Positions 39,621 to 48,830 of a stretch of 64,000 nt of DNA are shown piece by piece. Position 1 is the stretch's first letter. Each line of letters opens with the position of its first letter. The notes under the pieces were generated by a model, which saw only the letters and a list, made by a program, of their open reading frames with translations, did no database searches and was not told the origin of the DNA. A program made the translations under genes and the position numbers. The stretch lies in contig NZ_RCHN01000006.1 in the NCBI RefSeq assembly GCF_003671495.1, forward strand, positions 1-64,000. The letters are read 5' to 3'. This DNA is from Ketobacter sp. (GTDB taxonomy: Bacteria > Pseudomonadota > Gammaproteobacteria > Pseudomonadales > Ketobacteraceae).

Positions 39621-40682
39621 TCAATTGAAACACTGTTTCTCCATGGCCTTTAGAAAAGCTTCGCCCAGACGTTCAGACTCAGCCACGGTGGTTTGCCAGA
39701 ACGCCCTGCGCTGCCGGTCGTCCATCTGAAAAAAGTCTTTGCGGTCGGGTATGCGCCCAGCAGGCAGGGCAGCGACAAACTCAGCGGAGGGAGACACCAT
39801 CACCAGGTTCTCCCAGGGCGGATCCATTTGATGACGACGCTTCAGCATTTTATCAAACCAGCCCGGTATGCAATGGTCGTAGAAATGCGGATAGAACACC
39901 AAGCCCTTGGCAGCCCCGATACCTCGGTCGAAGTGATAGTCGGTCACCCCGCCATCACGATACACACCCGTTGGGGCACCGGGAATCTGGGACACCCCGG
40001 CGAGCACCAGCGGCACCGCGCCGGATGCCCTCAGCGCCAGTTCGAGATTGTCTTGCTGCAGGGCAATGTGGCGGGTGGGCAGCGAATCCCCAAATTCCAG
40101 CATTGCGTCGCGGGGGTCCCCAAAGACAGCACGCTCACAAAACCACCCCAGCCGATTGCGCCCCATCAGATTACCCAGGAACATCGCCGACAGGCCGGCA
40201 GCCAATGGCAGCCTGGCATCAGTCCGCAGCAACCGGCCACTGCGTATGGTGACGACGTGATTACGGAACACCGGGTGGGACAGTATCTCTTTGCTGCCAG
40301 TGGCGCCGAGCAGATGGGAGAGCACGGAATCCAGCACCCGGGACACCTCATCGATGGTGACCTGCTCCGAGTAGCTTTGCGCCAGGTAGGCTTCCAGGAA
40401 CCGGTCCAGGGCCGCTTCCGGGTTCTGTTGCGCCAGCACCGCAAAGCGCCAACTCCCGATACTGGAGGACAGTGTGGTCAATGGCCTGTGGCGGGTGCTG
40501 AGAAATTCACTGAACAAGGCCCGATCCAGACCGGCCAATACCAGCCATTTTGGGCCTCCGGACGCCCCTACCAGCAGATCGATGTCCTCCACACCCAACC
40601 CGTGCCGTTCGATGTGCTGGCGGGCCTTCTCACCGATGGCCCATTTCAGTACTGGAGATTTGATGTGAATTGCTGCGGTCAT
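39621..40682 (-). CDS. Patatin-like phospholipase family protein
   Basis: 353 residues from the ATG at 40682; a TTG 9 codons earlier is possible. Nucleophile elbow GASGGPKW with Ser41 (GxSxG), and the second member of the Ser-Asp dyad in YRDGGVTDYHFD. The usual glycine-rich oxyanion segment ahead of the elbow is not obvious. Probably a cytoplasmic acyl hydrolase; substrate unknown. Three bases upstream of the methyltransferase gene, hence an apparent two-gene operon. Confidence 0.78.
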   Translation of the reverse strand: MTAAIHIKSPVLKWAIGEKARQHIERHGLGVEDIDLLVGASGGPKWLVLAGLDRALFSEFLSTRHRPLTTLSSSIGSWRFAVLAQQNPEAALDRFLEAYLAQSYSEQVTIDEVSRVLDSVLSHLLGATGSKEILSHPVFRNHVVTIRSGRLLRTDARLPLAAGLSAMFLGNLMGRNRLGWFCERAVFGDPRDAMLEFGDSLPTRHIALQQDNLELALRASGAVPLVLAGVSQIPGAPTGVYRDGGVTDYHFDRGIGAAKGLVFYPHFYDHCIPGWFDKMLKRRHQMDPPWENLVMVSPSAEFVAALPAGRIPDRKDFFQMDDRQRRAFWQTTVAESERLGEAFLKAMEKQCFN

Positions 40683-40761
40683 GCCCAAGTTTGCTGAGAT
40701 TGGAATCAATGGGCAGGATTATGCCCTCTGCAGGCAGAATTACAAAGTCATCGCCAGGGAA

Positions 40762-42603
40762 TCATTTATCGGTCTTGGCCGCACCCAGTGGCAACGGGGC
40801 AACCGCGGCCGGCTTGTCCTGATTGTACAGCGTGACTTTGTTGCGCCCCCGCTCTTTGGACTGATACAGGGCCAGGTCCGCCGATTTGAGCATGTCTTCC
40901 ACCGAACCCGCCTTGGGCTTGCCCACGCACACGCCGACGCTGATGGTCACACCGAAGGAGGCGCTGTCGGTCTCGATAACATCCCCTTCCACGGCCACCC
41001 TGATGCGTTCTGCCACCACCCTGGCGCCCTCTTCTCCCGTTTCCGGCAGAATCAGACAGAACTCTTCACCACCATAACGCGCCAACTGATCTGACGGCCA
41101 GCGGATACACTGATTCACCAACTCGGCAACCCGCTTCAGGCAGGCATCCCCGGCCGGATGACCATATTGATCGTTCACTTTTTTGAAAAAGTCCACATCC
41201 AGCATCATGATGGCAAAATCACGTTCATAGCGTTTGCAACGTGCCCACTCTTCCTGCATCACATGTTCAAGATAACGACGGTTCTTCAGATTAGTGAGCT
41301 GATCGGTGTTGCTCATTTCCTCCAGCCGGGCATTGAGTTTTTCCAATTCCAGCGTGCGCTCTCGCACCCGTTCCTCCAGCTGCTCATTGAGGCGGCGGGT
41401 CACTTTCAGGGCCTCATCCTGAGCGGCAAAACGCAGTCGACGCTCCACGTTGATGCGCTCGGCCATGGCAAACGACAACAGCACGGCTTCCAGCACCGAG
41501 CCGATCTGCACGGAATATTCGGTGATAAAATTCTGCGGCAGGATGCCCAGCTTGTTCAACGCCAGCAGCACACCACCGCCCAGGAACATCAACCAGGCGA
41601 TCACATAAAAGCGGGCATTGTTAACCCCTTTATACCAGGACAGTCCACCAACAATCATATCGAATACGCAGGCGAACAATCCCAACGGCACCAGCACATG
41701 GATGCTGAAGCGATAGGGCATCACGAAGGACAACAACATCGTGCCGAACGCCACTGTGGCCACCATGGTCAAGCCGACATTCAGCACCCTGGACCACTCT
41801 TTTACCTGCAGGAAACGCCGGGTGAACATGGCAGACGAGCCGAACGCCATCGCCAGAAAGAACGGTATACTGTGATCATTCCACAACACCGCATCCGGCC
41901 ACAGATAGTGATAGGCCTGCCCGCTCATGGATGCAATAAACAGCGGCAGGGACATGACGAAGGCGACGTAGTACAGATAACTGCGATCCCGCACCACAAT
42001 AAAAATCAGGAAGTTGTAGATGGCAATCACCACCATCGCGCCGTAATACAGACCCTGGGCAATATTGGCTTGATTCTCACGGCGCTCAAAAGCGTCCCGA
42101 TCCCAAAGTGTCAGCGGTGCCTGTACCGCCGTACTGGTTTTAACGCGCAGATAAATATCCAGGGTCTGGTCCGCTTCCCAGGTTACAGGCAGGACAAAAA
42201 AACGGTGCTCCAATGGGCGCGAATTGAAGGGTAACTTGTCCCCCATTTCGTAAAATTCCAGCAACCGGTCGGACGAGTAGATCCAGACATCCACATAATC
42301 CAACACCGCGTAGCTGAGCTCCAGATAACGCATCACCTCAGTGGCATTTCCATTGTGCAGTTGCAGTCGCAACCACCAGGCGGAATCACTGTAGCCCTGA
42401 TTAAATGCCTTGCTATCCTGCTGTTTGGTCCAGTTAGCCGTGTCCTGGCGTACCGCATCAATGGTGAGCCGGTCCGCGGCATCTTCGAGAAAATAAACCT
42501 GCTCATTCACAGATTCAGAAGGCTGATCAACAGCAATAGCCGCCTGCACCAGCATTGGTTGCAGGAGGAAGCAAAATAAAAGCAGATTGCGAACAAGCCT
42601 CAC
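40762..42603 (-). CDS. Membrane diguanylate cyclase (7TMR-DISM + GGDEF)
   Basis: Predicted to make cyclic-di-GMP. 613 residues from the GTG at 42603, which has GAGG 9 bases upstream and begins with a signal peptide (RNLLLFCFLLQP...VQA); an ATG 16 codons earlier is the alternative. Order: periplasmic DISM-ED2 sensor (about 30-165), seven membrane helices (about 175-385), a coiled-coil linker (RRLNEQLEERVRERTLELEKL), then GGDEF with RYGGEEF. The RxxD product-inhibition site is WPSD, with the Arg displaced by one, so feedback inhibition may be lost. Ligand of the sensor unknown. Confidence 0.9.
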   Translation of the reverse strand: MRLVRNLLLFCFLLQPMLVQAAIAVDQPSESVNEQVYFLEDAADRLTIDAVRQDTANWTKQQDSKAFNQGYSDSAWWLRLQLHNGNATEVMRYLELSYAVLDYVDVWIYSSDRLLEFYEMGDKLPFNSRPLEHRFFVLPVTWEADQTLDIYLRVKTSTAVQAPLTLWDRDAFERRENQANIAQGLYYGAMVVIAIYNFLIFIVVRDRSYLYYVAFVMSLPLFIASMSGQAYHYLWPDAVLWNDHSIPFFLAMAFGSSAMFTRRFLQVKEWSRVLNVGLTMVATVAFGTMLLSFVMPYRFSIHVLVPLGLFACVFDMIVGGLSWYKGVNNARFYVIAWLMFLGGGVLLALNKLGILPQNFITEYSVQIGSVLEAVLLSFAMAERINVERRLRFAAQDEALKVTRRLNEQLEERVRERTLELEKLNARLEEMSNTDQLTNLKNRRYLEHVMQEEWARCKRYERDFAIMMLDVDFFKKVNDQYGHPAGDACLKRVAELVNQCIRWPSDQLARYGGEEFCLILPETGEEGARVVAERIRVAVEGDVIETDSASFGVTISVGVCVGKPKAGSVEDMLKSADLALYQSKERGRNKVTLYNQDKPAAVAPLPLGAAKTDK

Positions 42604-42755
42604 GGCTACGTACCTCTTTTCAAGGAGATGGAACAGCCTCTCTACTTCCATGTTTAGCGGATTATCAAATAAAGGGTAGGATGGCTGCAGCGAAACGCAA
42701 ACCGAAGAACAAAAATTAACCTATATTGCTTAGCAGAATGCCTTGGGAATGCTGA

Positions 42756-42772
42756 CGCAGCCCCAGGCTGCG
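42756..42772 (-). terminator. Possible terminator hairpin after the CBS gene
   Basis: cgcagcc (42756-42762) / ggctgcg (42766-42772) with a 3-base loop, directly downstream of the CBS stop codon on the - strand. There is no T-run, so it may only stabilise the mRNA end. Confidence 0.35.
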
Positions 42773-42783
42773 CCGAACCGGGT

Positions 42784-43221
42784 TCAGATAGCGGTTTTCT
42801 TGTCAGTGAGGTGATGGCAGCGAACGCTGGCATCATAGAGCGCCTGAAGCACGTCTGACCGGCTGATGATGCCTACCAACTTGCCCGCTTCCACCACAGG
42901 ATAGACTTTGGGTTTGTTGGTGGAAAGCATATCCGCCAGTTCGGAAATACCCATATCAGGGTCTACGGTGAGCACTTCCGTTTTCATCACATCCCCCGCG
43001 TTGGCAGTAAGATCACAGTAAAACGCAGTGTTGAGCATTTCCTTGATGCAGTCCTGCTCGGAAATAAAACCGATGACATTCTTGTTCTCATCCAGTACCG
43101 GAGCCCCTGTAATTTTGTTCTCCAGCAGGACGGCAACCACATCCCCTACATCATCCTTAATATCAAAACTCACTACTTTGCGGCTCATACAATCCCGAAC
43201 CACTGCAGACTTATCAACCAT
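42784..43221 (-). CDS. CBS domain-containing protein
   Basis: 145 residues made of two tandem CBS motifs (about 6-65 and 75-135; GAPVLDENKNVIGFISEQD and VYPVVEAGKLVGIISRSDVL), forming one Bateman module. Such stand-alone modules usually bind adenine nucleotides and act on a partner, which is not identifiable here. The RBS-like GAGG lies just upstream of the ATG (gaggaggtctt on the coding strand). Lies between the diguanylate cyclase (same strand) and the divergent reductase gene. Confidence 0.88.
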   Translation of the reverse strand: MVDKSAVVRDCMSRKVVSFDIKDDVGDVVAVLLENKITGAPVLDENKNVIGFISEQDCIKEMLNTAFYCDLTANAGDVMKTEVLTVDPDMGISELADMLSTNKPKVYPVVEAGKLVGIISRSDVLQALYDASVRCHHLTDKKTAI

Positions 43222-43381
43222 AAGACCTCCTCACCCGCAGGTGGACCCTGTCATGATCACTTATCGTTATGGGGGAACCGCCCTCTGTGCCGGGCGTTAC
43301 CCGTGACATCAACAATGTCACAGCTTTTGTTTAAGCTCAACTAATTATCGCCCTGCGCCAAGCTGGCAGTCCGGGCTTGCA

Positions 43382-43409
43382 TTGATCTGCGGCCGCCCCC
43401 ATCTACACT
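43382..43409 (+). promoter_or_regulatory. Possible promoter of the reductase-SRPBCC operon
   Basis: TTGATC (43382-43387), 16-base spacer, TACACT (43404-43409), about 90 bases before the reductase start. Moderate match to sigma70. Confidence 0.4.
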
Positions 43410-43499
43410 AAAAATGTCACTTCAGGTGCTTGAAACCGATAATTCAATCAGCTTACTCTAGGCACCGCTTTTCATTGGATTTTTGACTACTTACAGGGG

Positions 43500-44729
43500 A
43501 TGAGCATGTCCACTCAGACCACAGCCGCAAGTGCTTCGCGACCCTATGACATTGTGGTGTACGGAGCCACCGGCTTCACTGGAAAACTCACCGCGGAATA
43601 TCTGGTTACAATTGACGGAGCCGAACAGCTCAAGCTGGCCATTGCGGGGCGCAACGCGCACAAACTGCAAGCCTGCAAGCAGGACCTGCTGGCGAAAAAC
43701 AGCAATGCCAAGGTGGAAACACTGCAGGCAGACTCCGACGATTACACCAGCCTGGTCAACATGGCCGCGCAGGCGAAGGTCGTCATCACCACGGTTGGCC
43801 CCTACCTGAAATACGGCGAGCCGCTGGTTCGCGCCTGTGTGGAGGCCGGCACCCATTACGTGGACCTCACCGGCGAACCGGAATTTGTCGAGGGCCTGGA
43901 GCACGAGTTTCACGATCAGGCGGCAGAAAAGAAAATCAAGATCATCAACTGCTGCGGCTTTGACAGCATTCCCCATGACCTGGGAGCCCTCTACACGGTA
44001 CAACAGCTCAACGAGCTGGTAGGCCCGGAGCGCGCCGGCAAAGTGCCAATGAAGGTGGAAGGTTTCATCGAAGCTCAGGGTTCTTTTTCCGGCGGCACCT
44101 GGCATTCCGCGATCACCCAGTTCTCGCGCCTGAAAGAGTATCGCAACAAGCGCAAAGAGTGGCACAAAAGCAAAACCACCAAACCCACTGATCGCCGCCG
44201 CAGCCGAGTGATGAGCCCCAAGGTGTTTTGGGTCAATGCCTATTCCGCATGGGCCTGCCCCTTCCCCAGTATTGATCCGCAAGTGGTCAAGCGTACCGCA
44301 GCCACCTGCAGGGAATTTGGTCCGGATTTTATTTACGGTCACTATGTTCTGGTGAAAAAACTGCCCAACCTGATTGGCGGGGTGGCGGGTGCAGGTGGCG
44401 TGGTTTTGTTGTCCCAGTTCAAATACAGCCGCAACAAGTTACTCGCCATCAAAGACCCCGGCCAGGGGCCCAGTGAAAGCCAGCGGGCAAAATCCTGGTT
44501 CAAGGTGCATTTCGTGGGCGAAGCAGACGGTCTCCACGTCTGGACAGAAGTAGCCGGTGGCGATCCCGGCTATGGCGAAACCGCAAAAATGCTGGCGGAA
44601 TCTGCGCTGTGCCTGGCCCAGGACAGCAACCTGCCGGAAGTCTATGGCGTTACCACGCCAGGGGCAGGTATGGGCACCGCACTGATTGAGCGACTCAATC
44701 ACGCCGGCATCACATTCAGAACACTTTAA
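43500..44729 (+). CDS. Saccharopine dehydrogenase-like / trans-acting enoyl reductase family protein
   Basis: 409 residues. N-terminal Rossmann domain with IVVYGATGFTGKLTAEYL (GATGFTG at 22-28) and AGRNAHKL, then CCGFDSIPHDLGA, the pattern of the saccharopine-dehydrogenase-like family that includes mycobacterial trans-acting enoyl reductase and animal SCCPDH. A hydrophobic stretch near 290-305 (LIGGVAGAGGVVLL) resembles the membrane-associating segment of SCCPDH. Probably reduces a lipid-linked substrate, which is inference. An ATG two codons later has the better GGGG spacing. Followed after 15 bases by an SRPBCC gene. Confidence 0.82.
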   Translation: MSMSTQTTAASASRPYDIVVYGATGFTGKLTAEYLVTIDGAEQLKLAIAGRNAHKLQACKQDLLAKNSNAKVETLQADSDDYTSLVNMAAQAKVVITTVGPYLKYGEPLVRACVEAGTHYVDLTGEPEFVEGLEHEFHDQAAEKKIKIINCCGFDSIPHDLGALYTVQQLNELVGPERAGKVPMKVEGFIEAQGSFSGGTWHSAITQFSRLKEYRNKRKEWHKSKTTKPTDRRRSRVMSPKVFWVNAYSAWACPFPSIDPQVVKRTAATCREFGPDFIYGHYVLVKKLPNLIGGVAGAGGVVLLSQFKYSRNKLLAIKDPGQGPSESQRAKSWFKVHFVGEADGLHVWTEVAGGDPGYGETAKMLAESALCLAQDSNLPEVYGVTTPGAGMGTALIERLNHAGITFRTL

Positions 44730-44744
44730 ACGGAACCAGTCATT

Positions 44745-45179
44745 ATGAGCAGTCAATTCATTCAGATGAATGTGGAGTTCAACACCTCGGTGGAAACCGT
44801 GTTCGCCATCCTCTCGGACCACGAAGCCATGGGCCAAGTCCTCGGTGCCAAGGTAAAGCGGATCCAGGATGGCAAGGACTCGGTCAACGGGGTTGGCTCA
44901 GTACGCCGCCTGACTCCCGTGCCCTTTGCCGACTTTGAGGAAACCGTCACTGCCTTTGAACCGAACCGCCTGGTGGAATACACCATCACCAAGGGCAGCC
45001 CCCTCAAGAATCACCTGGGCCGAATGGTGTTCAGTGAACGCGACGGCAAAGCTCATTTGCACTACACCATCCAGTTCGAGCCAAAGCTGCCGATTCCCCT
45101 CAGCGGATTGCTGGTGAAAACCATTCTGGAGAAAGCCATTCTTGCCGGCCTCCACAAACTGGCCAAGCGCTACCAGTAA
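44745..45179 (+). CDS. SRPBCC (START-like) family protein
   Basis: 144 residues with the helix-grip pattern of polyketide cyclase/START-like ligand-binding proteins: VEFNTSVETVFAILSDHEAM at the N terminus, GSVRRLTP, then LVEYTITKGSPLKNHLGRMVF and a long amphipathic C-terminal helix. No signal peptide. Such proteins hold hydrophobic ligands. Directly downstream of the reductase gene and followed by a terminator, so a two-gene operon; a role in handling the reductase's lipid substrate is an inference. Confidence 0.82.
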   Translation: MSSQFIQMNVEFNTSVETVFAILSDHEAMGQVLGAKVKRIQDGKDSVNGVGSVRRLTPVPFADFEETVTAFEPNRLVEYTITKGSPLKNHLGRMVFSERDGKAHLHYTIQFEPKLPIPLSGLLVKTILEKAILAGLHKLAKRYQ

Positions 45180-45234
45180 GCCGTACGCGGCCAATCTCGA
45201 CCTTTTCCTTGAAAGTGTTCGCAAACCCATGAAT

Positions 45235-45261
45235 AAAAAGGCCAATTTCGGTTGGCCTTTG
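45235..45261 (+). terminator. Terminator after the SRPBCC gene
   Basis: aaaggccaa (45237-45245) / ttggccttt (45252-45260), 6-base loop. Ends the reductase-SRPBCC transcript before the outer membrane protein gene. Confidence 0.75.
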
Positions 45262-45307
45262 CTTCCGATATGCTTTAATTAAGGCAGTGAAACAAAGGGA
45301 GCACATC

Positions 45308-46090
45308 ATGAAAGCACTTGCCTCTGCCACCCTGGTGGGACTGGGACTCTGTTTAACCCCCGTAACCTATGGCGACACCCTGTTCGGATTGTATATCGGT
45401 GGCGGCTCCATCGATTATGACATGTCTGGGGAAATCAAAGACCTGGAGCAGGAGGACGCCAACTCCCTGGACCTGGAGGATGACCTGGGCCTGGAGGGTG
45501 AAGCGGGTAGCTACCTGTACATCGCCCTGGAGCACGGTATTCCCATTGTCCCGAATGTGAAAGTCGCTTTTTCTGACATCACGGAAACGGCCACCAACCT
45601 GACCGACAATGAAATCGATTTCGGTGGTGAGACTTTCCCGGCGGACTCACGCATCCGCACCGACCTGGACTTCAGTCACTATGACTTCACCTTTTACTAC
45701 GAGCTTCTGGACAACTGGGTCAATCTGGATTTGGGCCTGACGGTCCGCCAGCTGGATGGCGAGATGGAAATACAAGGTTACCAGATCAGCAGCCCCAGCT
45801 TCGTCATCAGCGCCAAGGAAGACCTGGATTTTGCGGTGCCCCTGCTCTACGGCAAAGCCCAGTTCGACCTGCCTCTGACCGGCTTGTATGCCGGGGTGGA
45901 AGGCAACTGGATCGGTGCCGGTGGCACCCAACTGTATGATCTGTGGGGTAAAGTTGGTTATACCTTTGCGTTTGGCCTGGGGCTGGAAGCCGGTATGCGC
46001 AAAATGGCCATCGAGCTGGATGATGTGGAAGATCTGGATGCGGATGTGACCCTGGAAGGCACCTATCTGGCGGCCACTTTCCATTTCTAG
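45308..46090 (+). CDS. Outer membrane beta-barrel protein
   Basis: 260 residues from the ATG at 45308 (GGGAG 7 bases upstream). Signal peptide about 1-22 (LVGLGLCLTPVTYG), then alternating beta strands and a C-terminal Phe (ATFHF) typical of barrels inserted by Bam. It resembles the TIGR04219-type outer membrane proteins. An acidic stretch (about 40-66, Asp/Glu-rich) follows the first strand and may be a periplasmic or surface loop. Cargo unknown. Single-gene unit between two terminators. Confidence 0.8.
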   Translation: MKALASATLVGLGLCLTPVTYGDTLFGLYIGGGSIDYDMSGEIKDLEQEDANSLDLEDDLGLEGEAGSYLYIALEHGIPIVPNVKVAFSDITETATNLTDNEIDFGGETFPADSRIRTDLDFSHYDFTFYYELLDNWVNLDLGLTVRQLDGEMEIQGYQISSPSFVISAKEDLDFAVPLLYGKAQFDLPLTGLYAGVEGNWIGAGGTQLYDLWGKVGYTFAFGLGLEAGMRKMAIELDDVEDLDADVTLEGTYLAATFHF

Positions 46091-46110
46091 GTTCTGAAGC
46101 CAGCCGAACG

Positions 46111-46154
46111 CCCATAAAAAACCGCAGACCTGAATCTGCGGTTTTTTTTATGGG
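46111..46154. terminator. Bidirectional terminator between OMP gene and purC
   Basis: Long stem cccataaaaaaccgcaga / tctgcggttttttttatggg with a short loop around 46129-46134. Ends both converging genes. Confidence 0.9.
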
Positions 46155-46170
46155 TTGATCGCAGAGGCCA

Positions 46171-46884
46171 TCAATCGAATTTGATGCCCAGGCGCAGCCC
46201 CACTTCCTCATAAGACTCCACCACGTCACCCAGCCCCTGTCGAAAGCGGTCTTTATCCAGCTTTTTACGGGTTTCCTTATCCCACAGGCGACAGCCATCG
46301 GGAGAAAACTCATCACCCAGCACCACGCGCCCCTCAAACAGGCCGAACTCCAGCTTGTAATCCACCAGCAGCATGCCGCCATCCAGAAACAGCTGTTTCA
46401 ACACCGTATTCACCTGGAACGTCAGCTCTTTCATCTTTTCCACGTGTTCTTTTTCTGCCCAACCGAAGCTTTGGATGTGGTACTCGTTCACCATGGGGTC
46501 GCCCAGGGCGTCGTTCTTGAGGAAGAACTCGAACGTGGGGGGATTCAGGTCCAACCCCTCTTCCACACCATATCGACGGCAGATACTGCCTGCGGCGATG
46601 TTACGCACCACACACTCCAGTGGAATCATCTTCAGATTCTTGACCAGCGCTTCCTGGTCGCTGAGCAGTTTGTTGAAGTGGGTTTCTACGCCCGCAGCCG
46701 CCAGCTTTTCCATAATGAACGCGTTGAACTTGTTGTTGACCATGCCTTTGCGGTCCAGTTGTTCCACTTTCTTGCCGTCAAAAGCCGATGTGTCATTACG
46801 AAACAGCAAGATCAACGATTTCGGGTCATCGGTGGAAAAAACCGACTTTGCCTTGCCTTTATACAACTCTTCACGCTTTTCCAT
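46171..46884 (-). CDS. purC: Phosphoribosylaminoimidazole-succinocarboxamide synthase
   Basis: SAICAR synthetase of purine biosynthesis, 237 residues, the size of the compact bacterial enzyme. Conserved pieces: [13 protein letters not shown] at about 9-21, [18 protein letters not shown] near 91-108, [12 protein letters not shown] near 175 and [14 protein letters not shown] near 190. AGGTGA upstream of the ATG. Last of dapA-bamC-MBL-purC, the Pseudomonas order. Confidence 0.96.
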   Translation of the reverse strand: MEKREELYKGKAKSVFSTDDPKSLILLFRNDTSAFDGKKVEQLDRKGMVNNKFNAFIMEKLAAAGVETHFNKLLSDQEALVKNLKMIPLECVVRNIAAGSICRRYGVEEGLDLNPPTFEFFLKNDALGDPMVNEYHIQSFGWAEKEHVEKMKELTFQVNTVLKQLFLDGGMLLVDYKLEFGLFEGRVVLGDEFSPDGCRLWDKETRKKLDKDRFRQGLGDVVESYEEVGLRLGIKFD

Positions 46885-46916
46885 TTTGAAATCACCTGCT
46901 TCGATAAGAAGTTCAG

Positions 46917-47705
46917 TTAAACAGTTTCGGTTTCGGGCTCAATCGTCAGCCAATCGAAGCCTGAATTCTGGGTAGCCAGCCGGATAATGTGTTCGGGGCA
47001 GAGCGCATCGCCCAACAACGCCTCCAACGCCAGATCCGGGTGGTTATTTTTCTGGCTGATGTGAGCCACCACCAGATGCTGCAGACCGGATCGTTCCAAT
47101 TGGGATAGCATGTCTGCAGACTGTCGGTTATTCAAGTGCCCCAGAGGCCCGGAGACGCGCCGTTTCAGCGAGGGTGGATACGGGCCTTCCGCCAGCATGG
47201 CCAGGTCGTGATTGCATTCCAGCATCAGGGCATCGCAGCCTTGGTAACTCTCGACCATATGAGGGGTTACGCTGCCCACATCACTGAGCAAGCCCAAACG
47301 CCGGCCCCCTTGTTCCAGCACGAACTGGCAGGGTTCACGGGCATCATGGGGCACAGGTACCGGTTGTACCATCAACCCCGCCACGGAAAATCCTTCATGG
47401 GGTGTGATCAACCTGAACAGTGCGTCATCCAGCACACCGTTCAACTTGCTGGCCCAGGTGCCCCAGGTACAGTACACCGGAATCCGGCACAGGTTGGCCA
47501 ATCGCGCCACCCCTTTGATGTGATCACCGTGCTCATGGGTAACCAGAATGGCGGCGAGATCCTCTGCCACCACACCTTGCTCCCCCATCCTGGCCAGTGC
47601 TTCCCGGGCCGAAAATCCACAATCCACCAGCACCGTGGCCTGATCCTGACCCTGTATCAGGGTACCGTTGCCATCACTGCCACTGCCGATGGACGCAAAT
47701 CTCAC
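46917..47705 (-). CDS. MBL-fold metallo-hydrolase (YycJ/WalJ-like)
   Basis: 262 residues of metallo-beta-lactamase fold. Metal motif THEHGDH (56-62), further His in VPHDA and the late [10 protein letters not shown] terminus [17 protein letters not shown] matches the YycJ-like group of predicted exonucleases/phosphodiesterases; the activity of gammaproteobacterial members is not established to my knowledge. GTG start overlapping the bamC stop by one base. Confidence 0.86.
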   Translation of the reverse strand: MRFASIGSGSDGNGTLIQGQDQATVLVDCGFSAREALARMGEQGVVAEDLAAILVTHEHGDHIKGVARLANLCRIPVYCTWGTWASKLNGVLDDALFRLITPHEGFSVAGLMVQPVPVPHDAREPCQFVLEQGGRRLGLLSDVGSVTPHMVESYQGCDALMLECNHDLAMLAEGPYPPSLKRRVSGPLGHLNNRQSADMLSQLERSGLQHLVVAHISQKNNHPDLALEALLGDALCPEHIIRLATQNSGFDWLTIEPETETV

Positions 47706-48772
47706 TACTGCAGATTCTCCCGCACCCGGTTAAGGATTCTGGTGGACTGCTGTTCCGGGGCCAGGGTGTCATCATCCACCTGCACCGACACCTGGATGCC
47801 ACTTTCGGAACTGATCAGGCGCAATTGGAGCTCCTTTTCCTCTTCCTCATCGTCCACTTCCACCACCGCTGTTTCCGCCAGATAGTAAATGCCCAGGGTG
47901 CGATCCAGGTCGGAGATGCCGATTCGGCTGCGCTCGAGGGCTTGGCCAACAGAAAGCCAGGCCCGGTTAAAGTCCAGATTGATCACCAGAATGGGGTAGC
48001 CATTACCATCGCGGGTCATAGTGTATTTGGGGAGGGCCCGCAGATCCTGGGACAGCACCGACGCACCCACTTTACGACCGCCCTGTTCCAGATACAGCAT
48101 CAGCTCATCGTAGACCACTGTCACCAGCGGGTCATTCTCCGGCTCCTCTGGCCAGGCAATGGTGTCCGGCAGCGGGGTGCTGTGGCGCACGTGATTGATG
48201 TGGACCACGCTGGTTTCAAGCCCGTTCTGGTCCACTGCCTGCATCGTGATGCGGAAGCGATCGCGGTGTTCGCCCCCGCTGAACGTAATAAATCGCCACA
48301 GGGACTTCCAGAAACCATCGTCGCCGGGCAACTTGCGCGGCGCGAGCCAGCCGGTTTCGATGACACCCTGGCTGCGATCTGCCACATCGATAGACACATT
48401 GCTGGCGGCAAATTCATTCAGCTGGTGCCAAAGCTCGTCGGTCGGCCGCTCCACCACCAGCCACATTCGGCCGGAATCCTGCCGCAGTTCCAGGCCAGCG
48501 GCCTCATTCACATTGAGCAGGGACTGAGGTCGGGGGATCGATTCGCTGTCTTCGGGCTGGTAGAAGGGGCCTGCCCCCACTTCCGGTATCGGGTAACGCT
48601 GCGGTCTGGGCCGGCTTTCCATGCCCTCAGGGATGCTCAATGGCGGCAAACTTTCCGCCTGTTGATAGTCCATCGTGCGCTCACGAAACTGACCTTCTTC
48701 ACCAAACAGATAGGAACAACCTGACAGCGCAATCAGCACAGTAAAGAGCAGCGCAGCTCGTACAATGTGCAT
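47705..48772 (-). CDS. bamC: Outer membrane assembly lipoprotein BamC
   Basis: Accessory lipoprotein of the Bam beta-barrel insertion complex. 355 residues; lipobox ALSGC with Cys19, then an unstructured segment with the conserved YPIPEVG that contacts BamD, and two helix-grip domains (about 110-210 and 230-340). Upstream of it lies dapA (58-base gap), the usual dapA-bamC pairing. Confidence 0.9.
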   Translation of the reverse strand: MHIVRAALLFTVLIALSGCSYLFGEEGQFRERTMDYQQAESLPPLSIPEGMESRPRPQRYPIPEVGAGPFYQPEDSESIPRPQSLLNVNEAAGLELRQDSGRMWLVVERPTDELWHQLNEFAASNVSIDVADRSQGVIETGWLAPRKLPGDDGFWKSLWRFITFSGGEHRDRFRITMQAVDQNGLETSVVHINHVRHSTPLPDTIAWPEEPENDPLVTVVYDELMLYLEQGGRKVGASVLSQDLRALPKYTMTRDGNGYPILVINLDFNRAWLSVGQALERSRIGISDLDRTLGIYYLAETAVVEVDDEEEEKELQLRLISSESGIQVSVQVDDDTLAPEQQSTRILNRVRENLQ

Positions 48773-48830
48773 TCAAATCTCCGGGAACATGTAATGATTG
48801 ATTTTCGCGTATTATGCAGACCAAGCCCGT

